From Pseudoscleropodium purum (Eukaryota > Streptophyta > Bryopsida > Hypnales > Brachytheciaceae): a stretch of 64,000 nucleotides of DNA. A model generated the notes under the pieces. The model did not search any database. It saw only the letters and a list, made by a program, of their open reading frames with translations, and was not told the origin of the DNA. The DNA lies in assembly GCA_963969395.1 (NCBI GenBank), contig OZ017797.1, forward strand, positions 29,636,001 through 29,700,000, given 5' to 3'. The first letter of the stretch is position 1. Each line of letters begins with the position of its first letter. The translations under genes and the position numbers were made by a program. This document shows positions 49,554-60,994 of this stretch, one piece after another.

Positions 49554-50043
49554 TAAGGAATTTTATTTTTGATGAAATCAGCTATAGTGGCAATACAAAA
49601 TGTTACAGTGGTCTTCCAAATTTCAACAATCATCCACATATTGGATAGAAAATATCACCGATTAGCATGTATCACACATTCATAATTTTAATTTCATCCA
49701 CATGTTGGTGATTTCATCCAAGATTTTTTTTTTTAAATTTGAAGTTCTCTGGCAATTCTTTGCCCTTTTAGCACTAAGTTTTTTAAGGGCTTGGTGCAAG
49801 CCCAATTATTTTGGTGCAAATTTACAATAAGTCAAAAAAGAAAAAAAGAAAAAACAAACTGACACCCACCCATGAAGTCAACCAAGGCAGCACGAATACA
49901 TCATATGAATTGTGTACCTGGAAGCTCACCTCACCTCACCTCTTCGTCGTTGAGACGTCAATTGGAGCAGAAAACGAGGACACAATTTTCAAAAACTCAA
50001 GCAAGGACACAATTTTGGATACAAGGCAAACCAAAGAAGAAGC

Positions 50044-51022
50044 CTAGTTCTTCCAATCCGTTTTGGGATTAACCTGTTTTGTCCCACGTTGTTGTTGATG
50101 GTGTTTGTTAGTCTCGTTGTCGTTGTTACCACCTCTTCCAATTGAGGAAGAGTTGGCCTTCATAAAAGTAGCTTCTGTCTTTGTCAACTTCTCAACCTTC
50201 ACAACCTTCTGTCTCTTTCTTATGGAGATTTTTTCTGTATCATCTGCTTCTATATTTCCATGTTCGACGTCGTTCGCACTGGCTTGAGGTGTGCTAACTA
50301 CTCGTGTCTCCTCCTTGCCACTGGAAGCTCTGGTGGCATTCCTGTTCAAGATCGGCAATGCTGTACTGTTAGAGATCACGTCAAGGGGAAGGGGAAGGGG
50401 AAGAAAGAACAAGAAAGACTGTACCGTAGGTGCTTAACGGAAAACGAGGAAGAGATTGTTGTATGGACTGCGAATCTTCTGTACGAAACGAAGTCTAACG
50501 CTGGAACCATCCACAACTCTAAAATTCGTTACAAGAGAACTGCGTGCCGCAGCAGAAACAAAGAAAAAAAACCAGCCAACTAGAAACTCTAAGGAAACCC
50601 TAGCAGAACAACAGTGTAATATGGTTCGAGATAACTAAGCCAAGATCAGCAGCATTAGAATACATTAACCAGAGATTGAAGTCCTAACAACGATTCTACA
50701 AAAAGGAACTTCACCTCATTCTATTGCGCCTAGCCAGAGCCTCCTCCATAAGCTTTTCCACAGCGGGGTTGCGATTGCCAAAGGACATTCTGCCCATCAC
50801 GGCAGGCGGGGGGGTGCCTTCAGTAATCACCCTGCATCGCGAATTCTTAGCTCTAGATGTCACTCCGAGTGTCACCCAGTGACTATCACCCGTTGTAGAT
50901 GAACCAAGCTCTTCCGCCTCTTGTTTCTTCCTCTCATCGTCCCTGATCTTTGCCCTCTGCATAAACTTCAACCCTGCCAAACGCTCGGACACCGACTGCT
51001 TCACGATATTATCAGCCGCCAT
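50044..51022 (-). CDS. MPP6-like RNA exosome cofactor (M-phase phosphoprotein 6 family)
   Basis: Predicted nuclear RNA-binding cofactor of the exosome in rRNA processing and RNA surveillance. Two minus-strand exons, 51022-50715 and 50341-50044, joined in phase 2 (AG|GTGAAG ... AACAG|G), give 201 aa. The N-terminal half carries both family blocks: LAGLKFMQRA near residue 20 and GRMSFGNRNPAVEKLMEE near residue 85. These correspond to the KFMQR and GRMSF..FNP.VEKL motifs of human MPHOSPH6 and plant homologues. The C-terminal half is Lys/Gln/Asn-rich and probably disordered (RKRQKVVKVEKL, NKHHQQQRGTKQ). The ATG at 51022 is chosen because it opens the conserved frame; upstream codons in frame are not ATG. 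The family call rests on two short motifs in the right order and spacing. Confidence 0.82.
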
Positions 51023-53204
51023 GACTGCGATTCCCAATCTATCTCAAAAAATAGTCACGAAGCGCTTCAATTCTAAGCACTCCGAGAGTTCAGATTGAAG
51101 GTAAATAGTCATCCCTAAGCGCTCTGAGAGCGCAGATTCAATGCTAGAAACCTTAGGAGCGGAAATGAATTAGAGGTTCAAATTAAGTGAGCAGAAGCGA
51201 AGTAGGGAAACTACTAATATACCCTGTGCCCTTGCCACAATCGTTGTCCTAAAGTAAAAAGACAATGAATCTCCCATGTTCTCAAAGTAAAAGATTATCC
51301 AATTGAACTTTTAATTCGAAATAACTTAAATATCCATAATTTTCACACCAGAAGATGGGTGGACAGTTTCGAGCTTTGTCAGACCAGCTCTACCGATCAC
51401 CAGAGCATCACCGATTTTCTTCGGTTCCTCTCACAGAATGTCTCCGTAGGTTAGCGAGAATGCATTCAGGAACTGACATTATTGTTGTCGTTATTGGTTG
51501 GTGTATATTGTTTTCATTTGATTGTTGGCTTCTATTGTAGAGGCTACAAGAAGATTTGGGGGTAGATTTATAGAGTCTATGAGGTTAGAATACTAGACGA
51601 GCTCGAGTATCCATGGTGCCGAATCGAGGGGTTGGCAATTCTCCTTCGTTGTTTGCATACGTACGTGCTCGATCACCAAGTAACTATGTTTTTCTATTCG
51701 ATGCAAGTGGAGATGGAAGGTGCTAGAAGGTGAGATGCTGTCATTAGTGTTGCGACCTTCAAAGGCGGCTCTGGGCAGCACTTACGAGCAGTTTCAGCTT
51801 ATTCCAACCAGTCATGGCTATTCTGCCTCAACTTTATGCATCTGGTCGGTTCTAGATTGAAAGACATATGCTGTCTTACGACTCCTTATTTGCTTATATT
51901 GGCATGTGAAATAGTCGATAATCTCAAAGATCAGGAGTGCCATAGACTAAAAAAGAGTTTTGACCACGTGAGAGATGAACTCCATCCCTTCATTTCAAAT
52001 TCACGTGATACTGAACGATTGCCAGTTGAACCAGTTTGTAGACAATATTAGAATTTAGTACTTCTGCCTGGTGATAGATACGTGACAGCACAAACATCTG
52101 GGTGACGAAGTGATTACTCCTGGACCTAGTCCACTTGGAGATTGTGACTACAAGATTTCCATGTTCACCCTACAAAGTTGCAAAAGCAAAATGTGGCTAG
52201 AAGTTCTTGGTCATACAGCCTTGTACAGTACTCCTTTGTTAATTGTTTGTCTTGTTTTTTATAGTTTACATACTAAGTAAGACTTTTAGTTTAAGAAACT
52301 TATGATGCATTTGATATGAATTTTCTTTACTTTTTATTCAAGAGTTCATGGTAAATTCTAATCTTCACCAAAAAATCTGAAAGGTGAAACCCACTTACAG
52401 AAATGAGAAACAATCTGAAAAAACTTTGACACCGTAAATGGTTTAGGGTTTATTAAAGCTGCACCAGTGTACAAGTAGGCTTGCCGTTGACTTGAGGCGA
52501 AGAGTAACGCATTTGCTTTCAATACCAAACTAACGAATACTACACAGGTACTGACTTCCGAAGGATTCAGTCTAAAGAAAGAAACATTCAAAGCTCAAGA
52601 TAAATAAAGAGACCAAGAATTTAGAGTATGAATTCGACTTCCATAATAAAAACAACTAATAATCGTCACCAATCCAAAAGTTCACCCTAGAATCTTAATT
52701 AATGGCTACACGAGAATGCAGTCCCACCGAAGCATCCGTTCAAGTGTCAGTCTATCATTAAAACATTGAAGAATTCTATCATCTATCAATAATCCCGTGA
52801 ATCACTTTTGAGGATCATATCCAAGTAACGCATACTACAATGCGTTGTAAGCTTCTTTCATTTGCTAAAATAATTTATACCATATAAAAATTTGGGCATT
52901 CTAACACTGCTCAGGAACTAAGGTCAGCGCTAACAGGAGCAATTCTGTGTGTCTCATCCCACACCAAACATCCAAGTTTTCTTCACTAAGCGCGCCCGCA
53001 TTCTAGATTGCCGCGCTTCCTTTCCGCTCGATCTCCTTCGTAAATCTAGCTTCCGGCTCATGATTCATCGTCCACTCGTTGTCTACCGGAGCCAGACACC
53101 CTAATCTTCCAGTCATGAAAAGATCGGCCAAGGCCACAAGTGCCTGGGGGAGGGGGCGAAGAAAGCAGGAATTTCGAGAAATCAAATAACAAGAGATTCG
53201 GCGC
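51023..53204. other. Region between MPP6-like gene and small membrane protein gene
   Basis: It contains the broken gene remnant at 51352-52050. From 52050 to 53204 I see no coding sequence with recognisable features. The last part is probably 3' UTR of the minus-strand gene ending at 53205. Confidence 0.45.
51352..52050 (+). pseudogene. Truncated, frameshifted gene remnant of unknown family
   Basis: An exon-like block follows a good acceptor (TTTTCACACCAG) and reads WVDSFELCQTSSTDHQSITD, then FLRFLSQNVS, ending at a GTTAGC donor near 51453. A second acceptor (TTCTATTGTAG, 51540) leads to further protein-like text in shifting frames: RILDELEYPWCRIEGLAILL and HQVTMFFYSMQVEMEG, then EMLSLVLRPSKAALGSTYEQ, then GSRLKDICCLTTPYLLILAC and SFDHVRDELHPFI. 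At least two frame changes are needed to read it through. No 5' exons exist in the 330 bp up to the divergent MPP6-like gene. I do not recognise the family. Sequencing errors could mimic the frameshifts but not the missing start. Confidence 0.4.
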
Positions 53205-53546
53205 CTACTCGTCCTTTGAATCACTCCCGGAGTTTTCCTCCTCCTTCCCCTCCTCCTTCTCCTCCTCCTCGTTCTGTTGTCGCCGCTTGGCGCGTTCCGC
53301 ATCGCGTCGCTTGCGCTTCGGCAAGGCCGCCAGACGCTGCTTCTCCTCCGCGTCGCGCACCTTGCGCTCGTGATCCTCCCGCTCGAACTGGCGCTGCACC
53401 AGATACGCGTGGCGCTTGGACAAGAAGTAGAGAAACACCAGCATGAGCGCTGCGTACGGGGGAGCCACCAGGCGCTTGTAGACCAGCCAGCCGGGGATGA
53501 CGGATGCAAGCGCCAGCCAGATCTGCTGCCCGCGGTGCCACTTCAT
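53205..53546 (-). CDS. Small membrane protein with charged tail, unknown function
   Basis: Single-exon frame of 113 aa. The ATG at 53546 sits in a strong context (GCCACCATGAAG). Residues 9-26 (IWLALASVIPGWLVYKRL) and 30-45 (PYAALMLVFLYFLSKR) are two hydrophobic segments separated by a short Lys/Pro turn, so two membrane passes or a hairpin are likely. From residue 50 the chain is a long charged helix, coiled-coil-like (QRQFEREDHERKVRDAEEKQ). It holds a basic patch KRKRRDAERAKRR (78-90) and a Glu-rich tail ending GSDSKDE. The locus is GC-rich compared with its surroundings, as are the other genes here. I do not recognise a named family. A short 3' exon replacing the last few residues cannot be excluded. 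Confidence 0.7.
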   Translation of the reverse strand: MKWHRGQQIWLALASVIPGWLVYKRLVAPPYAALMLVFLYFLSKRHAYLVQRQFEREDHERKVRDAEEKQRLAALPKRKRRDAERAKRRQQNEEEEKEEGKEEENSGSDSKDE

Positions 53547-53972
53547 GGTGGCGAAGACAAGCGCAGGGAAAGGAAAAGGCAAGATAAAAAAAAACAGAGT
53601 GCGAGCGCGGAGAGAGCAAGCGAGGGCGGGCTGAGGAGACAACTACGTTAAGTTAAGGTAGCAGGATGAAGGCAAAGGAAAGGGGGGTCGCCAGCGGGAC
53701 AAACCAACTTCCTGCGAGAGACGAAGAGGCTGCAAAAGCAACACCGACGCTTGCGGACTCGCGGGGCGGGGAAGAAGAAGACGAGCATCTTCGTTCTCCG
53801 CAGGCCCCGGAGTCCAATTGCTTGCCTCGGCACCACCAAGTGGCCAAGGAGTCGTCACACCCGAGGAAACTAATAACTGATTCCATTTTTGTCAAATAGG
53901 TGTCTTTTGAAGTGTCACCAATATGACCTCAAACTGGAAACCGACATTAACACTCACGCTACGGTAGTCTTT

Positions 53973-54202
53973 TTAACTCTTGAACATCAAGGCAGACGTT
54001 TTGTGTCCAATAAATGACATGGAATCAAATTGTATAGAATAGAAGTGCAACTATTCATCCTCAAAATATGTTTTGGAAAGGGAAGATCTTCTATAGTAGT
54101 TTGACTTGCAATGACTACTTTTGCAATTGTAGAGGCTAGTGATTCACATGGTAATAGAAAAGGATGATTTTCAGGGTCACCCCTTTGGCGTTTAAGGGTT
54201 AA
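53973..54202 (+). mobile_element. TTAA-flanked MITE (family A), copy 4
   Basis: 222 bp between two TTAA sites (53973-53976 and 54199-54202). The left end is CTCTTGAACATCAAGG and the right end reads in complement CCCTTAAACGCCAAAGG. The interior has the family signature CAACTATTCATCCTC and AGATCTTCTATAGTAG. Non-coding. Confidence 0.8.
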
Positions 54203-56199
54203 TAACACTTGTGTTCTAGTATGTGACACACAGTGGTACCAATGGTCTAGCCAATGAACCTAGTAGATAAATGAATTTGCCCCTCCCATAGTATCTTATA
54301 CTATAATGTTTTGTCACATTAGTGTTTGGGTTGGTGTGTTCTATCATCCACACATCTATCCATCCATCCGTCCCACTAGTAGAATAGGGCTATAAAGAAT
54401 TGGAGTAAATTACTCAAAATGAAGTCATTTAAGACATATAATTAGAAAACAATTAAAATGCATTTTTAGGATTAGAGTCATTGTAAACTACAATAGTTAT
54501 TTAGGACAAGTGAGTCATCTAGAACAAAGGGGTTGTTTGCCATCCATTTGTTGGTGTGGACACATCTAGTGACAAGGTATAATTGACATGACATAGGCCA
54601 TCCAATGTGATAAGTGACATAGACTAAACCACTAACATGACTTCATTGATGTAGCATGTACCTTCTAACGTTCAAAGTTCTATAGACAAGTCATAACTAA
54701 AGTGTCATGTGCTGTTTAATGTTGCATGAAGACTAGTAGTCATTGTTTAGTCATTTACACATTCAATTGTCCTAGAAAGGCCTATTTTTGGCTATTTTAA
54801 GCTACAATGTTTGTAGTATTTTTAGGTGACAAACTAATGACCAACATAGATGCATTTTACATTGATTCTAGAAGGGCTCAATGGTCTCATTGGGAAAATT
54901 TGAATATTTCAATAAAAAATTTAGAAAAACTTTAAAGTTTGTGAAAAAAAAATGTAATTTCAATTGCTCATATTTCTTTTTTATTAATTCCAATTGCCTC
55001 TATATGAAATAAAATCTTAAAAATTTTCAGCCATCCTATTGAGAAAAGACAATCATTCTACCTTATTTGCATAAATACTTCTTTGTCAAAGCAATTCAAA
55101 TCTTCTTGAACAAGAAGCTTATTTGAGGATTTTTTAACAATAGAAATGTACATTGAATAATTCCATATACAATTATTGACAATTCATGGGCAATCACAAT
55201 GTATTTAGAAGCAAAAAATATCCGATTCTAAAGTTTAAGAATGTTATATTCCTCTTTATTAAAAAATCATGGCAAATTTATTGTTAGCTAATGTATTATG
55301 AATTGGAAGATTAGGAAAAGAAAAGATTGAAACTTTTAACTACAATATAAATAAAAATAGTAGTAGGCATTAGAATATAAAGTTGAAGAAGAAGAAGAGT
55401 GCGATGTTGGTTATCACATGTGGTGCTCCATGAGTGAAAACCTAGATGGTGACTATAACACCTCTTCTACTTGTAAAATTCTTTGACCTAAAGATCCAAA
55501 AATCCAATCCTTCAAACATCATTTCTAAAAATCTCCAAACTTCTTATCTTTTGGCTATATAGGTGGTTGTCCCTAAAATAAGTTTTTCCTTTTGAAAACC
55601 CAAAGTTCAACCTCCCTCTTCAACCCCTAACTTGGACGCCCCCTATTAAGTAGTAGAGTTGTGAAAATGTGGCTCAATATGACAAATGAAGGACAATTAT
55701 TGGTGAAGCTAAAACAAACCCCTAAAATTACTATCCTAAAATCATTTTTTAGTTTATAGAAGAGTCTTTTGTTTACAAAAAGAGGTCAAAGTTTTTCTTC
55801 CTTGCATGTATGGTAGAAGTATCTATTTCAAATAGGCCTCTTTTGATGGCTTTATAGGGTGCCCTATCGTGGACAATATTTGGATTAGAAAAAGGTTTGA
55901 CTAGCCACAATGGAGCATCATTAAATCTGCTATAAATTCAATGGTTCACTTCCTTTGGTTTTGAATTAATCTAAAATAGTGTCAAATGGTTGTTTCATAA
56001 AAACAAACTCAATTACTTGAAATTGTCAATGCGAGCTGGTCGTTTGCCTTGGATGACATAAATGTCAATGGTGCACAATAAGTTTGCAATCAATGCAAAA
56101 ATTAATGCTATTAGGTTTTAGAACCATCTATTTTAGGGTGCTCTATTGTCCAAATGAGGAACCTGAGGAACATACATTTGAACAGTTTGGGAAGGATGG

Positions 56200-56440
56200 A
56201 AAGGCCATTTCAGGCCTACGTTCCCCGTAATTCCATTTGTATTTAAAGAACGTCAGATTGTCATTTTTTTTTTTAATTCTTAAAATGAAAAAAAAAAGTT
56301 GAAATTAAAAAATAAAAATAAAATGATGTGGTAGTTGTTGTGCTACATAAGACAACAACCGCTATGAATTATGATAGGCTGAGAACCCCAAGAGACTCAC
56401 AGCCTTCCAAACTAGGTAAATCTTTTCTAATGTCATTTTC
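56200..56440. mobile_element. Degenerate relative of MITE family B
   Basis: It contains the CGTTCCCCGTAATTCC block and the poly-T/GATGTGGTAGTTGTTG core in the same order as family B. It ends TTCTAATGTCATT, like the right end of family B. The left end is not defined. Confidence 0.4.
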
Positions 56441-56920
56441 TGCGAGGCTCAAACATTGCCACATTGGTGGAGACAAAGTTTAAGATAGGAAGTTGAATGG
56501 TAAGTTAGCAACCTATGACATCGTCAACCTTGGTTGTGTCCGATTCTTGAGAGCAATAAATTTAAATAGAACAAGGGAGGTAATAGTTGAGGGTGCCCAT
56601 TATTACATAATTAGACTCATATATGAGCCACTATAGATTGTAGGAATTGACCATTTCCAATTCTGCCCTTTAATAGCAAATGTTGTTCAACTTTATTAGA
56701 AACAAGTTTGAAAGCTAGCCATTATAGGTGAGTTTAAATAATAGGGATGGATCTGGATGAAAAATTAGCATTTATATGGAATAAAATATTCATTCTAGGG
56801 AAAAAAAAATTTGCTTTTTTTTTTCAATTCTTCCTCGTCCTTATGTTTGCACACACTAAACTTAGTTTCTCCACAACTTTTCCACATCATACAAGCTAAA
56901 ATGCACATCAAGACAGATAT

Positions 56921-57161
56921 GGAGGATTGATCCCTCCATTGCTTCAGCAGAGGGTAAATATCAAAATTACCCCTATTTCGTGCCACTTACATTTTGAATT
57001 TCATCACAATCCCAACTAACTGTGATTGGGGTCTGTGATTGCAAATATGAATTTAGAATTTGCAAATTTTTATCACATGTGTCAAATAAAAAATTCCAGG
57101 GTTTTCTACAAAGGTAAAAACATGGGGCAATGGGGGCAATAGAGGGGTCAATCCTCCCTGG
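56921..57161. mobile_element. MITE family C, copy upstream of U11/U12-31K
   Basis: 241 bp with inverted ends: GGAGGATTGATCCCTCCATT on the left and, in complement, GGAGGATTGACCCCTCTATT on the right. The interior shares GATTGCAAATATGAATT with 32481-32660. It ends about 180 bp before the ATG at 57342, within the likely promoter. Non-coding. Confidence 0.72.
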
Positions 57162-57341
57162 CTCAGCGAGACAGAGCACTGAGTAAGAAATTTGCAAAAA
57201 AGTTACCTGCCCTTTCTCGCGAAGCCCCTTTTCTAGAATCCATTCCTTTTTCATGGATTAGTCCCTTTTTGCGAATTCCAAGTAGCCTGCCTCTCGATTT
57301 ACAGTCGACTGAGTGTTGTTGCGAATTGCTTCGCCATCGCC

Positions 57342-60300
57342 ATGTCCGCGCCCAAGCCCTCGCGGGGCGTCCGCGGCATCATCGAAGACGACGACGACGA
57401 CCCGACCTCCTCCCATCCCCCGCGCCGCGGCAGCGGCGGCCTGGTGCCTTCCAAGTCCACCGTTTATGTGAGCAATCTCGACTTCACGCTTACCAACAAC
57501 GACCTCCATACCATCTTCAGTACCTTCGGCAAGATCGGCAAGTAAGCTCCCCCTCCGTCACCGCTAATCGTCCTTCATATTCATATTCTTATTCTTATTC
57601 TGCTGTTGCTGCAACATTTTTAGCTCCAGTTCACGCGATTGCCTTTTTCTTTGTTTCTCCTCGACGGAAACCCTAAACCCTGGGAAAGCCTGGATTGAAG
57701 GCTTTTGATGTAGAACAAATCCTCCCCTCCGTCACCACAAATAGTTTTTGTTAGTTGTTGTAGTAGTATTCTGTTGCTGCAACGTTTGCAACTCGAGTTC
57801 ACGCGGGTGCTTCTTTCTTTATTTCTCCTCGACGCAAACCCTAACCCTGAGAAAGCCTGTATTTGAATCTTCTGATGTAGCCAATTCTGCCGGAGCAGAT
57901 TCAAGAGTGCGCTGTAATGGGTTTTTATATATGAAAATCATGTCACAGCGAAGCGTAAGGGTGCTTCCTTTCTTTCTCTTCAACTGAAACCCAAATCCTT
58001 AGAATAACTCCTCCCCTCCGTCATCGCAAATCGTTCTTATTCTTCTTAGTATTTTGTTGAAAGTTAGGTCACAGCAATGCACAAGGGTGCCTCTTTCTCC
58101 TCGAAGTAAACCCTAACCCCCGAGAAAGTCTGTATTTTGATACTCTGATGGAGGCAATTCTGACTGACGGTAGTTCAGATTGCCCCGTCTCGGTGTTTTG
58201 TATATGAAATTTATGTCACAGCAATGCATGAGGGTGCTTCCTTTCTTTCTCTTCGACTAAAACCGACCCCGTAGAACAGAGTGTACTCGCTCTGCGTCAT
58301 TTCTGCCAGTGTTAGCCTTTTAGATTTTAGATTCACCTTTTTCGGGGGGTTCATATGAAACAGTATGCTATAGCATCACATTTAAAAAAAAATTCGGATG
58401 CTGCGTTTGGTTCTGCAGTTTCTTTAGACCTTACTGCGCTTCTATACCATTGTTTACTCTTCTCTTTACATTGGTCTCTACTAGGGTTAACCTCCTCTGC
58501 ACAATGCCGGACTGTCCTGCCGGATCAGACCAAATCAAGCGAAATCAGTTGTCTGACATACTCTCACATATAGAGACAATGTTTCATTGGCTTAAGGAGC
58601 TCTCTCATGTTCAAATTGTGCTCAATTTTGCGAAACTAAATGTCACGAATTCCTGTTCATGCGAATTCAGTGGGTGCTCAACAATTGTTATGAGAGTTAT
58701 TCAGATACGAGATTCTGAAGTATGAGTGAGATTCATGCTCGCTGTAGGTACAAGTAGCGGTCGAGTCTGCTGCCCTCGCTGAGCTTCAAGTCTGTGTGCT
58801 TTGTTCTCAATATCTAGATATTCATAGTACTCACCCGTGATCGCCTGTTAGGCTCTTAGAAACATACAGATCTCTCTTCAGATCCCATCGACCTTTCACT
58901 CAGAGTTTCTCTTGGTCTTACTTGCAGGGTTACAATCATGAAAGACAGAAAATCAAGAGAAAGCAAAGGCGTGGCATTTATATTGTTTACCGCGCGTGAG
59001 GACGCTCATACGGCGGTAAGCTACTGGAAGCACCATTTTATATGCCTCTGTAGAACGTGTCGCAAGAAATTCACAATCATCGCTGTGCGCTATGAAGTAT
59101 TAGAACTGGTGGTTTATACAAACGTAATTTTTGAAATGAATATTTTTTGCACCACGTTCCTGTTGCATCCTTGTTAGATTTCGGGCATCATTAATCGATG
59201 ATGTGCAAAATTATAAGGTCTTGCCTGTGAGTTGCCTTGTCTTTTTGTTTGACTTTGAAACTTGATGCTGTAGGGGTGATGCAGGTGAAGACGATGAATG
59301 GGAAAATACTGAACAAAAGGACACTGAAGGTGGCTATTGCTGAAGACAATGGTCGAGCCAAGGAGTTCATTAGACGCCGGGTAAAAATCCGACCCTTTCT
59401 TCAATATCTTCGGCCTTTGTCTTAAATGAATTTCTGCTGTACAATTCTGGAAAATACTTCTATGCAATCACATGCTTTATTAGTAGAATACTTTTGAAAA
59501 GTGTAATCTATTGTTTACAGCATGCAATGTGATATATATGGAAGTTAAGAGTTTCGTGCTACTGGTTGTAGGATTACAAGGATAAGAGCCGATGCTATGA
59601 ATGTGGAGAAGGAGGTCACCTTTCATACGAATGTCCTAAGAATCTGGTAGGATTTTGAACTGATGTGTGGCAGTGAACGTGTTTTTATGATGCTAAATAA
59701 TTTAGTAATGATAATAAGTGATGGTTCATATCATTTCCTCAGGTTGTTTATTTTCCCACATCGGGTGTAGATAGTAATAACCAGCTTGTTTTGCAGTCTT
59801 ACTTAACTAACACACCTTGATTTTTCATTTTCTCATCTATTTGTGACCGATTTCAAGAATGCTTGATCGCTGTGGATCTCACCTTCTGTGTCTGCCACAC
59901 CAGTTAGGTCCAAGGGAACGACCGGTGGTCAAAAGAAAGCGAATAAAACAGCCTAGGCACGATGGTGGATCTGGAAGAGAGCAGAATGAGAGGTATGTTT
60001 GTCAAGCCAATTCGTGGCTTTTCTATGTAATTAATTTCTTGACAAATCGGTGCTGTGATTACCAAATAATCAGAGGTGAAGTCAAAGCAGTCGATGAGTT
60101 GTTTGCTAACTTGGGTGTCACTCGAGGTTTTCTTAAACCCAGCGTCACCCTTGAATTTCGTTCAAATTCCTGATCAGTGGCGAAGATCTACCAGATTTTA
60201 GCAACTGATTTTAAGTGATTGGTTCTGTGTAGTATATGATGTGGGCTGAAGATCACCTCGTGAATATTAAGAAAAAGGTGGATGTATGTGCAATTTTGAC

Positions 60301-60994
60301 CACATATTTACCAATGATCTTGATGTAGCTCTTTTCCTGATAAGTTTTGCATGATGGTTGTGTGTGTAGTGATGAGGAGGTCGATGAAACCCAGTTTGAG
60401 GATGATGGTTGGGCATCTGCTGTAGCATTTACGTAAGTTTCCACTACCTGGTTTCTTATTAGAAATATCAGACATTGCGAGTTTGCTTCTGACGTTATCC
60501 AGTTTACTGCACATTGGCTTGCTAATAGTGGGATGGTGTATTTTGTCATCGCCTGTGGGGATGGTTCCTATCCGGTGAAATTCAGACTCAGATGAAATTT
60601 TTTCGTCATGTGGTATTGCCACGGACATTGCAAACCAATTTTGGGTCCTTGAAGTTAGATGTAGGATGTTTTTTTCGCCTTCATTGTCGTACTGATCGAG
60701 CAGATTTCTCTCCCTGTACTACTAGATGTCTCCTGTGCAGTCTCTTTATCTCATGTATGATCTTGTTTGCAGGGGTGTGATCTCCGCAGCAGATGGCAAC
60801 GGGTCTCAGAAGAATGCCACAACTTCTCGTGGATTGAAGGTATGCTCAGATACATCTTTATCAACGTTTTAACTTGAACTTATGTGTTGAAATGGTTGTC
60901 AATTATGCATCTAAACCTCATTTATTTGCTGCAGGGACCCAAAAAGAAAGCAGGTTATTTCAGTGATGAAGATGATAGTGGAGATGATTCCTGA
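57342..60994 (+). CDS. U11/U12 small nuclear ribonucleoprotein 31 kDa protein
   Basis: Component of the U11/U12 di-snRNP of the minor (U12-type) spliceosome; nuclear. Eight exons give 245 aa: 57342-57541, 58928-59015, 59285-59380, 59572-59646, 59904-59992, 60370-60432, 60773-60839 and 60935-60994. Order of features: an acidic N-terminus (IIEDDDDD), then [20 protein letters not shown] opening an RRM (about 40-117). RNP2 is VYVSNL and RNP1 is KGVAFILF. Then comes the basic linker [21 protein letters not shown] zinc knuckle follows (C136-C139-H144-C149, [14 protein letters not shown]), then [19 protein letters not shown]. The C-terminus is acidic ([24 protein letters not shown]). This is the plant 31K architecture at nearly the usual length (about 260 aa). 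Intron 1 is 1.4 kb and internally repeated. None of its own introns looks U12-type. Confidence 0.95.
57545..58280 (+). repeat. Tandem repeats inside intron 1 of the U11/U12-31K gene
   Basis: Three imperfect units start with CTCCCCTCCGTCA at about 57547, 57721 and 58011. Each continues with a T-rich run, TTCTCCTCGA, AAACCCTAA and GAAAG(C/T)CTG. The second and third units add a block with ATGTCACAGC and GGGTGCTTCCTTTCTTTCTC. The motif AAACCCTAA (telo-box) occurs at 57668, 57836 and 58108. The repeats are intronic and pyrimidine-rich; a role as an intronic enhancer is speculative. Confidence 0.8.

Larger units (their letters stand above)
46889..50043. other. Intergenic region 3' of PDAT
   Basis: The first ~500 bp are probably PDAT 3' UTR and flank. 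Beyond that, the DNA is AT-rich with a TTAA-type MITE at 47556-47756 and a tandem repeat at 49218-49553. No gene is supported. Confidence 0.55.
53547..57341. other. Intergenic region with two inverted-repeat elements
   Basis: The first ~350 bp are the GC-rich promoter region of the minus-strand small membrane protein gene. The remainder is AT-rich and non-coding. It carries a TTAA-flanked MITE (53977-54198), a family-B-related block near 56200-56440, and a family-C MITE (56921-57161) just upstream of the U11/U12-31K gene. Confidence 0.55.

Noticed and set aside
50345..50412. Upstream extension of MPP6 exon 2 to an apparent start in the intron
   Set aside because: The acceptor AACAG at 50342 joins exon 1 exactly in phase, so the extension is intronic.
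53003..53651. Several long ORFs on both strands over the small membrane protein gene
   Set aside because: Shadow frames of a GC-rich, repetitive codon region; only the minus-strand frame from 53546 has a good start and sensible protein features.
55430..55450. A 17-bp identity between this spacer and the last exon of the AO-like gene (TGGTGCTCCATGAGTG)
   Set aside because: Too short and isolated; surrounding sequence does not match, so probably chance.
57258..57676. ORFs on both strands over exon 1 of U11/U12-31K
   Set aside because: Shadow frames of the GC-rich first exon and intron start.
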